From contig JABMQA010000828.1 of NCBI GenBank assembly GCA_013203545.1, forward strand, positions 1 to 10,868: a DNA stretch of 10,868 nt. The letters run 5' to 3'. Below, piece after piece: positions 1 through 7,084 of the stretch. Below the pieces are notes generated by a model. It was not told where the DNA came from and did no database searches. It saw nothing but the letters and a program-made list of their open reading frames with translations. The stretch comes from Bacteroidota bacterium (lineage in GTDB: Bacteria > Bacteroidota > Bacteroidia > Bacteroidales > 4484-276). The position numbers and the translations under genes were made by a program. Each line of letters starts with the position of its first letter. Positions within the stretch are counted from its first letter, which is position 1.

Positions 1-94
1 GTTGAACAAAGCCATCGAGGTGATCATGGAAGAACTACGGACCAATCCGCAAACTTTGCCTGACCCGCCTCCGTTCCCGGATAAATCGAAGTAA
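1..94 (+). CDS. C-terminal end of a tricorn-type S41 peptidase (partial)
   Basis: An open frame enters from the left edge (codons from base 2) and stops at TAA 92-94, leaving about 30 residues. The tail has a helix-like stretch (KAIEVIMEELRTNP) followed by a proline-rich end (LPDPPPFPDKSK). Tricorn-protease-like S41 peptidases commonly end with a similar pattern: an amphipathic 'A..ii.eeL..NP' helix, then 'PPYPD+S'. Those enzymes are large periplasmic or secreted serine peptidases with beta-propeller, PDZ and S41 catalytic parts, none of which is visible here. The family call rests only on this short tail. The reading frame and stop are clear, and a strong hairpin terminator follows 20 bases downstream. 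Confidence 0.5.
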   Translation, partial: LNKAIEVIMEELRTNPQTLPDPPPFPDKSK

Positions 95-114
95 TGAAAA
101 TCTGTTTACCACCA

Positions 115-149
115 AAAGGCTGCATCGATAAACCGATGTGGCCTTTTTT
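115..149 (+). terminator. Rho-independent terminator after the peptidase tail
   Basis: A 13-bp stem (AAAGGCTGCATCG against CGATGTGGCCTTT, two T-G wobbles) closes an ATAAAC-type loop and runs into a T6 tract at 144-149. It sits 20 bases after the stop at 94 and would end transcription of the gene entering from the left. The A-run at 114-117 on the other arm means it could also act on the minus strand for the convergent aminotransferase gene, though that gene's stop is 170 bases away. Confidence 0.85.
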
Positions 150-320
150 ATTTGAACTTCACTTCATCCCCCCGTTCCATTAACCCGTCTCCGTCGCCCA
201 CCGGCAGGTCCGCCCCACGCAAAAAAGGCCACCCCAACCGGACGCTACCTGGTTGCTTTTCGTTCCATTGCTCCTGTACCATAGTAAAAAACATCATCTA
301 AAAGATCGACAAACAACTAT

Positions 321-1424
321 TTACAGTAGTTCCAGAAACCGGTCAATCTCACCCTCAGTATTATAAAAGTTGGGACTTACCCGGATGCGGCCATTACGTT
401 GTGCCACTATTACATTGTGATCCCAAAGTTTTTGATAGCAATCCAGGTTCGCTTTTTCCGATCCCATCGTAAATGAAATAATTGCCGAGCGTTCTTCTAC
501 CTTCTCAACAGGCGATACAATGGCAATCTGTTTGGCATGCAACCCTGCAATGATTCGATCCGTTAGGGCAAGCACCCGGGTATGGATATTTTCGACTCCC
601 AACTCATCAAGCAATTCCAAGCCGGCAGTCCATGCATGAAAAAGGGAATAAGCGATGGTACCGGTTTCATAACGACGTGCATCTGGGAAATAATGAAGTT
701 CCCTCATATGGTTTTCAGCTGCAAACATCCCCGGCAGTACAGGCCTGATCTTTTCCTGTGCTGGTTTGTTGACATACAAAAATCCCGTACCGGGCATTCC
801 TAAAAGCCATTTGAATCCTGCACAGGCAAGTATATCAATACCATCCTCCTCCATATTGATTGGGAAAACGCCGGCACCCTGAATACCATCAACCATAAAG
901 AGTGCGCCCTTGTCGTGCGCAATGGAACCCAGTAATTTAAGGTCGGCGCGAAAACCGGTGTTGAACCTTACCGCAGCCGTGGCCAGAATTCGTGTATTTT
1001 TATCAACCAGTGCAGCTACCTTCTCAGTATCCACGCGCTGGTCTTCATCAACAGGTGCAAAGCGCACCTCTATGCCCCGCTCACGCAACGCAAGCCATGG
1101 AAAGGTATTGTTCCAGTGTTCATCTATGGGCACCACTACATTGTCGCCCTTTTGCCAGTTGTAACCCGAAGCAACGATACCTATCCCCACACCGGTACTG
1201 GTCACAAGTGCGTATTCATTGCTTGCTCCGCCAAAAAGCCCTGAAAGTGCAGTCCGCACCGCTTTACGTACAGGCGGTTTAAGATGCGGCGACTCACTGG
1301 CAAGGGCAAGGTATTCATTCAGCCTATGACGAACCCTTTCATTCAGGGGCGATTCAGCAGCATTGTTTAGAAATACGGATTTTTCGTGTACCGGAAAAAG
1401 TTTCCGGGCTTCAGTAATATTCAT
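321..1424 (-). CDS. Class V aminotransferase-fold PLP-dependent enzyme
   Basis: This 367-residue protein has the fold-type I, class V aminotransferase layout. Visible landmarks are an N-terminal NNAAESPL substrate-side motif (20-27), His103 in DEHWNNTFPW that should stack on the PLP ring, VDGIQGAG with Asp179 and Gln182, and GFKWLLG with Lys205 as the Schiff-base lysine. The end RVSPNFYNTEGEIDRF carries the usual substrate-carboxylate Arg region. SufS/CsdA-type cysteine desulfurases have a catalytic-Cys loop just before this ('GHHC'); here the equivalent is AQRNGR with no Cys, so a sulfur-transfer role is unlikely. Isopenicillin-N-epimerase-like or kynureninase-like chemistry is possible, but the substrate cannot be read from sequence. 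I chose ATG 1424 (MNITEARKLFPV) because family homology begins there; in-frame ATG 1448 and 1493 would add 8 or 23 atypical residues. It is a single gene, convergent with the left-edge gene. Confidence 0.88.
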   Translation of the reverse strand: MNITEARKLFPVHEKSVFLNNAAESPLNERVRHRLNEYLALASESPHLKPPVRKAVRTALSGLFGGASNEYALVTSTGVGIGIVASGYNWQKGDNVVVPIDEHWNNTFPWLALRERGIEVRFAPVDEDQRVDTEKVAALVDKNTRILATAAVRFNTGFRADLKLLGSIAHDKGALFMVDGIQGAGVFPINMEEDGIDILACAGFKWLLGMPGTGFLYVNKPAQEKIRPVLPGMFAAENHMRELHYFPDARRYETGTIAYSLFHAWTAGLELLDELGVENIHTRVLALTDRIIAGLHAKQIAIVSPVEKVEERSAIISFTMGSEKANLDCYQKLWDHNVIVAQRNGRIRVSPNFYNTEGEIDRFLELL

Positions 1425-1544
1425 ATTTGATATGTTGATTAATGTCATCTTCCTGAAAATCGTGAAAGTAACAAAATTCAGGTAGATGGTCATTGTGGGC
1501 AGAATTTACACTTTTAATGAATGAACATGCTTTGGACTGTTACT

Positions 1545-1614
1545 TTGCCACTGATTGCTCAGATTAACACAGATTAAAAAGCCCTTCAGTGCAAATCTGT
1601 GTAATCTGTGGCAA
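1545..1614. repeat. Imperfect inverted repeat (REP/MITE-like palindrome)
   Basis: The left part (TTGCCACTGATTGCTCAGATT..., 1545-1577) is nearly the reverse complement of the right part (AATCTGTGTAATCTGTGGCAA, 1594-1614). The two arms would form a hairpin of about 20 bp with a few mismatches, and the left arm also contains a second ACACAGATT copy. Sequences of the form 'CCACAGATT.CACAGATT' recur between genes in many Bacteroidota, which fits a dispersed palindromic repeat. No transposase is nearby. Confidence 0.7.
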
Positions 1615-1794
1615 TCCCAAAGCGTATTTCCCCGAAACGAGTTCCGAAAAAAAACCCAGCCCGGGGAGTTATCTTCATTACCAATTTGGTTTACTGGAAA
1701 AGATTTCTGAATTTTGGAGGCTTTAACTTTGGCTTGAATTGAAAAACCCGCAAAACATTTCATATAAAATTTAAACTGGTTAAAAGACATTTTG

Positions 1795-1828
1795 TCCGGA
1801 TAGAGTACAAATCCGGATAGAGTACAAA
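1795..1828. repeat. 17-bp perfect tandem duplication
   Basis: TCCGGATAGAGTACAAA occurs at 1795-1811 and again immediately at 1812-1828 without a mismatch. It lies in non-coding DNA about 150 bases upstream of the transporter gene. It may be a slippage product; a regulatory role is not shown. Confidence 0.9.
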
Positions 1829-1973
1829 TAAGGTGAGACATATAGAAGTGGGTGGGGATTAATGTGAAACTTGCCACAATTAAATAATCAACATGATCCT
1901 AAGGGAATAATTTGTAGCTATAATGCAATTATCACGATTTATCCAATACGCGAAAGCATTTAATTTTTTTTAC

Positions 1974-3356
1974 ATGGAAAATACAAAAGAGATCAAAAAT
2001 GTTGGCTTTCCACGAAGTTTTTGGACGGCTAATTTAACTGAGTTATTTGAAAGAGGAGCCTATTATGCAATGGCAAGCTTTGTTGTTTTATATTTAGGAC
2101 AACTGGGATTGGGAGATTATTGGCCGAGTAATTTGAATGGAATATTATGGGCATTGGTCTTTTTCCTCCCCATTCTTTCAGGTACCATTGCAGATCAAAT
2201 CGGTTTTAAAAAATCCATGCTCATCGCTTTTGTATTTCTTGCTGCCGGATACTTCGTTATGGGTTATCCGGTATGGTTTGGCAATCAAACTCTTAATCAA
2301 ACCATTGGAAGCGAAATGTCGGCAGGGATTGGTATTCTTCTCCCGATCATTCTTGCGATCGTTTTTATTGGTATTGGCGGCTCCGTTATAAAACCCTGCA
2401 TTGCCGGAACCGTGCAGAAGACAGCCGGTGTAAAAGTGACACTGGGTTTTGGGATTTTTTATATGATTATTAATATTGGATCTCTTATTGGCAGAGTCGT
2501 CAGTTTTGTGGTTAGAAAAGAATTTGACCTGAGCTATATTTTTGCCGTTTCAGTTTTCTTCTCAATCATTGCCTTTTTTGCAGTCTTACTTTTTTATACA
2601 GATCCTGAAAAAGCATCCGGACAGACCGTAACAGAAAAAAAAACAAAAAAATCCGTACTCAGGATTCTGGCAGATATGGTCCTGGTTCTTAAGAATGCCA
2701 GGTTTGCCTTATTTTTAATCGTATCGAGTGGCTTTTTCTTTATTTATTCTCAGGTATATAATGTACTGCCTCTTTACTTACAAAAAGTTGTAGAATTAGA
2801 CCCGGCTGTTGACATCATAACCATGGCAAATCCTTTTGTAATTGTGTTTTTTCAACTTTTAATAACGAAGAAGTTCGGTAAGATGAAACCGATAAATTCC
2901 ATTATCGTAGGTATTGTCATCATTGGAATATCAATGATGATAAACCTTATTCCGATCTTTATGAGTGGAGGCGTAAGATCACTTACGCTTGGTGAATGGA
3001 TCCCACTGGGAACACTTTTTATTACACTGACGGTTGCTTTGATTGCTTTTGGTGAATTATTTACATCAGCCAGAACCTATGAATTTATAGGAGCACTTGC
3101 TCCAAAAGGACAGGAGGGATTATTCCTTGGTTATGCGAACCTCCCACTGGCTATTGGAGCATTAATTGGAGGGCCTGCCGGAGCATTCATCTTTCATGAA
3201 ATTATGTGTAAGGGAGCTATCCAACTTGAGTCTGGCTTGTTAGAGCTTAATTCTTTCTGGAATTCAATGGGATGGATTATTCTCATGGGAATCGGCTTTA
3301 TCTCCGCGTTTTCTATGTGGTTATATAATAGATGGTTACAAAAGAACCCGATGTAA
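1974..3356 (+). CDS. POT/PTR-family peptide:H+ symporter (MFS)
   Basis: This 460-residue, very hydrophobic inner-membrane protein has about 12-14 predicted membrane segments. It carries both POT signatures. ELFERGAYYAM (23-33) matches ExxER...YY, the proton-coupling motif on helix 1, and FYMIINIGSL (162-171) matches the PTR2 'FYxxINxGSL' motif. A helix-7-type segment follows the central basic linker (KASGQ...EKKTKK, 213-226). The GELFTSARTYEFIGALAP region (360-377) matches the conserved helix-10 Glu area. The family imports di- and tripeptides with protons; substrate preference cannot be read here. The open frame extends back to ATG 1923, but the first 17 residues are atypical, so I place the start at ATG 1974 (MENTKEIKNVGF). 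No Shine-Dalgarno site is visible; the leader is T-rich. The gene appears to be transcribed alone. Confidence 0.9.
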   Translation: MENTKEIKNVGFPRSFWTANLTELFERGAYYAMASFVVLYLGQLGLGDYWPSNLNGILWALVFFLPILSGTIADQIGFKKSMLIAFVFLAAGYFVMGYPVWFGNQTLNQTIGSEMSAGIGILLPIILAIVFIGIGGSVIKPCIAGTVQKTAGVKVTLGFGIFYMIINIGSLIGRVVSFVVRKEFDLSYIFAVSVFFSIIAFFAVLLFYTDPEKASGQTVTEKKTKKSVLRILADMVLVLKNARFALFLIVSSGFFFIYSQVYNVLPLYLQKVVELDPAVDIITMANPFVIVFFQLLITKKFGKMKPINSIIVGIVIIGISMMINLIPIFMSGGVRSLTLGEWIPLGTLFITLTVALIAFGELFTSARTYEFIGALAPKGQEGLFLGYANLPLAIGALIGGPAGAFIFHEIMCKGAIQLESGLLELNSFWNSMGWIILMGIGFISAFSMWLYNRWLQKNPM

Positions 3357-3398
3357 GGAAAAAATATTAAATAATGAAAAATACAAAACTTAATTTAA

Positions 3399-3560
3399 TA
3401 TGCTTTTTTTAAAAAAGAAGGAGTTGTGGAACTAACGAAGGCATACTGTGATATGGATAACCGAATTGCAGCACTTGTTCCAGATCATATTGAGTTAAAA
3501 AGACAGCAAACCCTTGCAAAAGGTGATGAATGGTGTGACTTTTTATACTACAGGAAATAA
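3399..3560 (+). pseudogene. C-terminal remnant of an ATC-hydrolase-like protein
   Basis: A stop-free frame from 3399 to TAA 3558-3560 encodes about 53 residues with no ATG. It contains ELTKAYCDMDN, an ELKRQQTLAKGD motif and EWCDFLYYRK. This matches the C-terminal pattern of the L-2-amino-thiazoline-4-carboxylic acid hydrolase family (PF14196: 'YCD.D', 'R..TLA.GD..CDF.F'). Members are usually about 150-230 residues, so most of the gene is gone. Upstream, ATG 3374 opens a 12-codon frame (MKNTKLNLICFF) that stops in a T7-A6 run at 3404-3416, where a one-base slip would join it to the remnant frame. It lies 42 bases after the transporter stop. A tiny functional product cannot be excluded but is unlikely. 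Confidence 0.7.
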
Positions 3561-3600
3561 TTGAAATTGTTACGAAGTATGGTAAGTGATTAAAAAGTAA

Positions 3601-3608
3601 TAGATTTG
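3601..3608 (+). promoter_or_regulatory. Possible Bacteroidota -7 element for the VOC gene
   Basis: TAGATTTG is an exact match to TAnnTTTG, 50 bases before ATG 3658. No TTG-type -33 element lies at the expected 19-21 base distance, so this is only a partial promoter match in AT-rich DNA. Confidence 0.35.
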
Positions 3609-3657
3609 TTAAAACTTTTTTTCATAGTAAACCGGATGAATAACAAAACCTGTAGCG

Positions 3658-4200
3658 ATGAAATACTTTTGCAAAATTCTATTTCTGATAATATTTACTG
3701 CAGGTTGTACAACAACTACCGATAAGAATAACACCCACAACAAAACAGACAATACCAGACAAAAAGAAACGATTATGAACGATACAACACCAAAAGTTAC
3801 AGGTATAGGCGGCATTTTCTTCCGCTCTAAAAATCCCAAAGAAACCATGGCATGGTACGGTGAGAATTTAGGACTGGCAATTACCAAATACGGATCACCA
3901 TTTGAATTTAGAAACGCCAACCGTCCTGAGGAAATCAATTACCTTAACTGGAGTGCCTTTGATGAAAATACAGATTACTTCGACCCGTCGGACAAAGAAT
4001 TCATGATCAATTACAGGGTGCAGAATATTGAAGGGCTGGTAAAAAAGCTCAGGGAAAACGGGGTAACAATAGTGGACAGCATCGAAACCTATGAGTATGG
4101 GAAATTTATACACATCATGGACCCTGACGGAAACAAAATTGAACTCTGGGAGCCCATCGACAGCGTCTTTACCCAAATGGGCGGAGAAACCACCAAATAA
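3658..4200 (+). CDS. VOC (glyoxalase-fold) protein with lipoprotein-like leader
   Basis: The 180-residue protein combines a leader (KYFCKILFLIIFTAGC, predicted lipidated Cys17), a hydrophilic Thr/Asn/Lys linker (18-39), and one vicinal-oxygen-chelate domain (about 46-168). VOC landmarks are GIGGIFFRSKNPKETMAWYGENLGL at the first beta-alpha unit (quoted in part: FFRSKNPKETMAWY) and MDPDGNKIELWEP near the end, whose Glu is the usual C-terminal metal ligand. The lipobox (TAGC) is weak at -3. Relatives are normally cytoplasmic and begin near Met40 (ATG 3775, MNDTTPKVTGIGG), so the gene has two plausible starts: a long exported form and a short cytoplasmic form. I annotate the long one because its leader is a well-formed signal sequence directly after an untranslated leader. 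The substrate is unknown. It lies between gene remnants and is probably monocistronic. Confidence 0.82.
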   Translation: MKYFCKILFLIIFTAGCTTTTDKNNTHNKTDNTRQKETIMNDTTPKVTGIGGIFFRSKNPKETMAWYGENLGLAITKYGSPFEFRNANRPEEINYLNWSAFDENTDYFDPSDKEFMINYRVQNIEGLVKKLRENGVTIVDSIETYEYGKFIHIMDPDGNKIELWEPIDSVFTQMGGETTK

Positions 4201-4289
4201 TTTTAACTGAGCGCATCCTTCTATAACAAATCCGCTACTCCAGGTGATGTTAATCATTGTGCCGACTCAAAACAAAATCCCCTTCGCCC

Positions 4290-4320
4290 TTTGGTAAATT
4301 CTCCAAAAAAAATACCTTTG
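4290..4320 (+). promoter_or_regulatory. Full Bacteroidota housekeeping promoter
   Basis: TTTG at 4290-4293 (-33), a 19-base spacer, and TACCTTTG at 4313-4320 (-7, consensus TAnnTTTG) form a perfect match to the primary sigma promoter known from Bacteroidota. Transcription would start near 4326-4328, giving a leader of about 15 bases before ATG 4342. Confidence 0.82.
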
Positions 4321-4341
4321 GCGGACCAAATTATAAAGCAT

Positions 4342-5637
4342 ATGAAAAAATTGAACTTTGCCTTGTTAATGGCAGCCCTGCTGTTAATCGGCGTTTATTC
4401 CTGTAACCAGGCGCCAAAAAGTACGGATGGCCAGGATGAAAATTCTTCTGAACAAATTCAGCATGTTTACGAGTGGCGTGGCGAAAATCGCAGTGGTATC
4501 TATCCTGATACTGGATTACTGAAAGTTTGGCCCGAAGCAGGACCGGAACTTGTTTGGGAATATGAAGGTATCGGGAACGGTTACGGATCACCGGTTTTTA
4601 CTCCGGACAAGATGTACATCCTGGGCGAAATCGACAGCCTGGCCTGCCTGTTTGCATTTGATTTGAAAGGGAACCTGTTGTGGAAGCAGGATTTTGGTGA
4701 AGAGTGGGTGAAAAATTATAATGGCTCGCGCTCCACCCCTACCATTGTTGATAGCTTAATATATGTAACATCGGGAATGGGCAACCTCTATTGTTTTAAC
4801 AGGGAGACCGGCGAGGAAATATGGTCGGTAATGATGGTTGATGATTTGCATGGCACCTATCCCCTCTTCGGATATTCCGAATCGGTGATCATTGAAGACG
4901 GGAAGGTATTCTGCACACCCGGTGGCGCCGACACCAATGTGGTGGCGTTGGACCGTTTTACAGGCGATATCATTTGGATAAGCAAAGGTGCAGGTGAGCG
5001 GCCCGGATATAATTCACCGCAGATCGTTAAGCTCAATGACAGGAATGTGATGGTGAATTTTACAGCCTACGAACTCTTGGGACACGACACCAAAACCGGA
5101 GAACTGCTCTGGATGCAAAACCAGGACAACACCAAACCGGAAGAGCGTAGACCCGGAATGGGCGACACACACAGCAACACTATCATTTACGATAACGGAT
5201 TCATCTATTATGCCGCTGGTGATGGAAACGGGGGTGTAAAGCTGGCACTGGCACCTAACGGAAAAAGCATCGAAGAGGTGTGGCGCAATACGGAGTTCGA
5301 TAGTTATATGGGAGGAATCGTGAAACTGGGAGATAACCTGTACGGTTGCGGTACCGCCAAAAGGGATTTTAAAAGCATCAATGCAGAAAGCGGAGAAATC
5401 GGGAAGGTATTAAAAATTGGCATGGGTGTGGTGATTGCCGCCGACGGTATGCTGTATTATTACAACCTTGCCGGAGACGTCATGCTGATCACACCGGATC
5501 CGTTGAATATGGAGGTGGTTGGAAAATTTAAAATAAAAAAAGGCGACAACGAACATTTTGCGCATCCTGTAATCAATAATGGCAAATTGTATGTACGGCA
5601 TGGCAATGTGATACAGGCTTATAACATACAAGAGTAG
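4342..5637 (+). CDS. PQQ-like beta-propeller lipoprotein (BamB-like repeats)
   Basis: The 431-residue protein starts with a clear lipoprotein signal (MKKLNFALLM to LLLIGVYSC, lipidated Cys21) and an acidic linker. The mature part opens with WRGENRSGIYPDTGLLKVWP (45-64) and GPELVWEYEG, the entry motif of PQQ-like propeller proteins. Repeats follow of the form '[hydrophobic strand]-[AD]-x-[DN]-xxTGxxxW', for example FAFDLKGNLLWKQDF, CFNRETGEEIWSV, ALDRFTGDIIWIS and GHDTKTGELLWMQ. No quinone-dehydrogenase catalytic residues are evident, so a binding or scaffold role at the periplasmic face of a membrane is more likely than an enzyme. The frame stays open upstream to a TTG at 4291, but ATG 4342 gives the proper signal peptide and follows a perfect promoter. 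No clear terminator is visible downstream. Confidence 0.88.
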   Translation: MKKLNFALLMAALLLIGVYSCNQAPKSTDGQDENSSEQIQHVYEWRGENRSGIYPDTGLLKVWPEAGPELVWEYEGIGNGYGSPVFTPDKMYILGEIDSLACLFAFDLKGNLLWKQDFGEEWVKNYNGSRSTPTIVDSLIYVTSGMGNLYCFNRETGEEIWSVMMVDDLHGTYPLFGYSESVIIEDGKVFCTPGGADTNVVALDRFTGDIIWISKGAGERPGYNSPQIVKLNDRNVMVNFTAYELLGHDTKTGELLWMQNQDNTKPEERRPGMGDTHSNTIIYDNGFIYYAAGDGNGGVKLALAPNGKSIEEVWRNTEFDSYMGGIVKLGDNLYGCGTAKRDFKSINAESGEIGKVLKIGMGVVIAADGMLYYYNLAGDVMLITPDPLNMEVVGKFKIKKGDNEHFAHPVINNGKLYVRHGNVIQAYNIQE

Positions 5638-5703
5638 CCGCAGCGGAAACAACTCCAGGAAGACTTTACAAAATGAGGGAAGAAGAAATTCTGGTTACTC
5701 ATG

Positions 5704-5944
5704 CTATTTATTGAAGAAATTTCCTGGTAAAAAGGGATGGGCCTCTGATGAAATTCCTGAAGTCCATTAAAATAAGAACAATCCATTTGGATGGATTAAA
5801 GTAAAGGGCATCATTGATGGATCCGTATTAAATCAATAAAAATTGATGCCTGTGGGCAATGGAAAATTGTTCCTGCATGTAAAGGCTGAAATCAGAAAGA
5901 AATTCAACATGCAGGAAGGCGACTATGTAAGGGTGATTTTATGA
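5704..5944 (+). pseudogene. DUF1905-like gene with two nonsense codons
   Basis: One frame reads through as a recognisable domain: LLKKFPGKKGW, then EIPEVH-stop-NKNNPFGWIKVKG, then IIDGSVLNQ-stop-KLMPVGNGKLF, then HVKAEIRKKF and EGDYVRVIL-stop. This matches the DUF1905 pattern ('FPGK.GW....IPE......PFGWVKVKG.ID', 'LMPMGNGKLFLPVKAEIRKK', 'GD.V.VIL'). In-frame TAA codons lie at 5768-5770 and 5837-5839. After VRVIL the frame hits TGA at 5942; a one-base shift would continue as DEEKHLTG to about 5968, so a frameshift near 5941 is also likely. No ATG lies at the expected place. The gene is dead but recently so, as identity to the domain pattern is still high. Confidence 0.82.
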
Positions 5945-5981
5945 TGAAGAGAAACATTTAACAGGTTAAAAACCATAAATC

Positions 5982-7070
5982 ATGAACAATCTCAAACCTA
6001 ACGAAGTTTATCAACTCAACCGGATAAAAGAGGCCATTTTAAATAATACCCCTTTCGATGATGTATTAAAGTTGTGTGAAGAAATAAATCCAACCATTGA
6101 TGATCCGGAATTTGCATACACCTATGCCGCCTGCCTCCTGGCTACCAAGGACCGGATCGAAGATGCAATGCGAATGTTTTTCAAAAACAGGGAAGATTTA
6201 TTTTGCTCAATAATGTATGATTACCTCAAAGAGATCGGTGCCTTCGAAATGGTGAGCAAAGTCTTTAAAAGTGCCAAACCGTATCATATCTACACCCAGA
6301 CACCTCTTTATCAAACACATGAAAAAGGGGTGGTAGAAAACATCTGCAATTTCGCAAAAAACAACCCTCCCCCTGAATCGGAAAGCCTGGTTACAATTCT
6401 CGATATTGGTCCCGGAGATGGGGAACTTACTGCACAATACGTAAATAAGATTGCATCACTCCACAACCTTAAATCGATACGCCTGGTATTTGTTGATCCT
6501 TTTGAAGAGGAGCTGAAAGCTGCGGAAGAAAACTGTAAAGAAAAGATAAGCATCCCCTGTGAGGTGATTGGTATTTGTAGTAAAATCCAGGAGATCACAC
6601 CGGAACAGATTGCCCGGATCAGGCAGGTTGCCCCCATCTGGTTTGTCAATGCAGCATTGTCGGTACACCATATGCCACGGGAAGTGAAAATACCCATGCT
6701 GAAACAGATGAAGGCCTTCTCTTCGAAATTCATCCTGTCTGAAGTTAACTGGAATCACGATCTCCCTGAGAAGGACTCCCCCGAACTGATTTATTCAGTG
6801 GCTAAGAATTACGGAATATTTTGCAGGGATATATTAAACCTTCCTGTTTCTGAAGAAGACCGTAAACTCTGCCTTTATCATTTCCCGATAGATGAAGCCA
6901 TCAATATCATCAAACAGGAACGTCCCAACCGGATTGATTACCATACAACCATTGAGGAATGGAAGAAAATTGCCCATGAGGCAGGTTATCTTGTGCATGA
7001 TCCGGTAGCAACCTATCTTTATGAGGACAAACCATTTTTGTTTGTGATGGGGTTTTATGGTAACGAATAA
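5982..7070 (+). CDS. SAM-dependent methyltransferase, possibly GRAS-like
   Basis: The 362-residue protein has an all-helical N-terminal part (1-110) and a Rossmann methyltransferase core. Motif I is ILDIGPGDGELT (139-150), which binds SAM; VFVDPFEEEL (169-178) ends strand 2 with the acidic residue expected to contact the ribose. FVNAALSVHHM (221-231) takes the motif IV place and ILSEVNWNHD (251-260) follows, then SPELIYSVAKNYGIFCRD (266-283). The VNAALSVHH, E..WNHD and 'YG.F.RD' series resembles the VNS..LH and 'E.N.N...F..R...AL.YY...FD' landmarks of GRAS-domain proteins, a group related to methyltransferases. The substrate is unknown. No Shine-Dalgarno site precedes ATG 5982. A second methyltransferase fragment begins 14 bases downstream, suggesting a former operon of two methyltransferases. 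Confidence 0.8.
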   Translation: MNNLKPNEVYQLNRIKEAILNNTPFDDVLKLCEEINPTIDDPEFAYTYAACLLATKDRIEDAMRMFFKNREDLFCSIMYDYLKEIGAFEMVSKVFKSAKPYHIYTQTPLYQTHEKGVVENICNFAKNNPPPESESLVTILDIGPGDGELTAQYVNKIASLHNLKSIRLVFVDPFEEELKAAEENCKEKISIPCEVIGICSKIQEITPEQIARIRQVAPIWFVNAALSVHHMPREVKIPMLKQMKAFSSKFILSEVNWNHDLPEKDSPELIYSVAKNYGIFCRDILNLPVSEEDRKLCLYHFPIDEAINIIKQERPNRIDYHTTIEEWKKIAHEAGYLVHDPVATYLYEDKPFLFVMGFYGNE

Positions 7071-7084
7071 AAGTAAGATCAACT

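Larger units (their letters stand above)
1425..1973. other. Gene-free intergenic gap with repeats
   Basis: About 550 bases lie between two divergently transcribed genes. I see no convincing coding frame. A 123-codon minus-strand frame (1506-1877) is open, but it runs through a palindromic repeat and a tandem duplication and looks like chance. The gap holds the imperfect inverted repeat at 1545-1614 and a 17-bp duplication at 1795-1828. Promoters for both flanking genes must lie here, but I could not find a full TTTG-N19-TAnnTTTG match for either. Confidence 0.7.

Noticed and set aside
236..260. Second hairpin (AACCGG ... CCTGGTT then GCTTTT) as a terminator
   Set aside because: The stem is short and bulged and the T-run is only four bases. 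The hairpin at 115-149 already explains termination.
1506..1877. 123-codon minus-strand open frame
   Set aside because: It spans the palindrome at 1545-1614 and the tandem duplication at 1795-1828, has no family resemblance and an unusual composition. It is best read as a chance frame in non-coding DNA.
1919..1924. TATAAT box upstream of the transporter
   Set aside because: No -35 element lies at a suitable distance and Bacteroidota promoters use a different -7 motif.
3403..3417. T7-A6 palindrome after the transporter as a terminator
   Set aside because: It has no GC in the stem beyond the ends and no following T-run in the right direction; it is noted only as a possible slip site.
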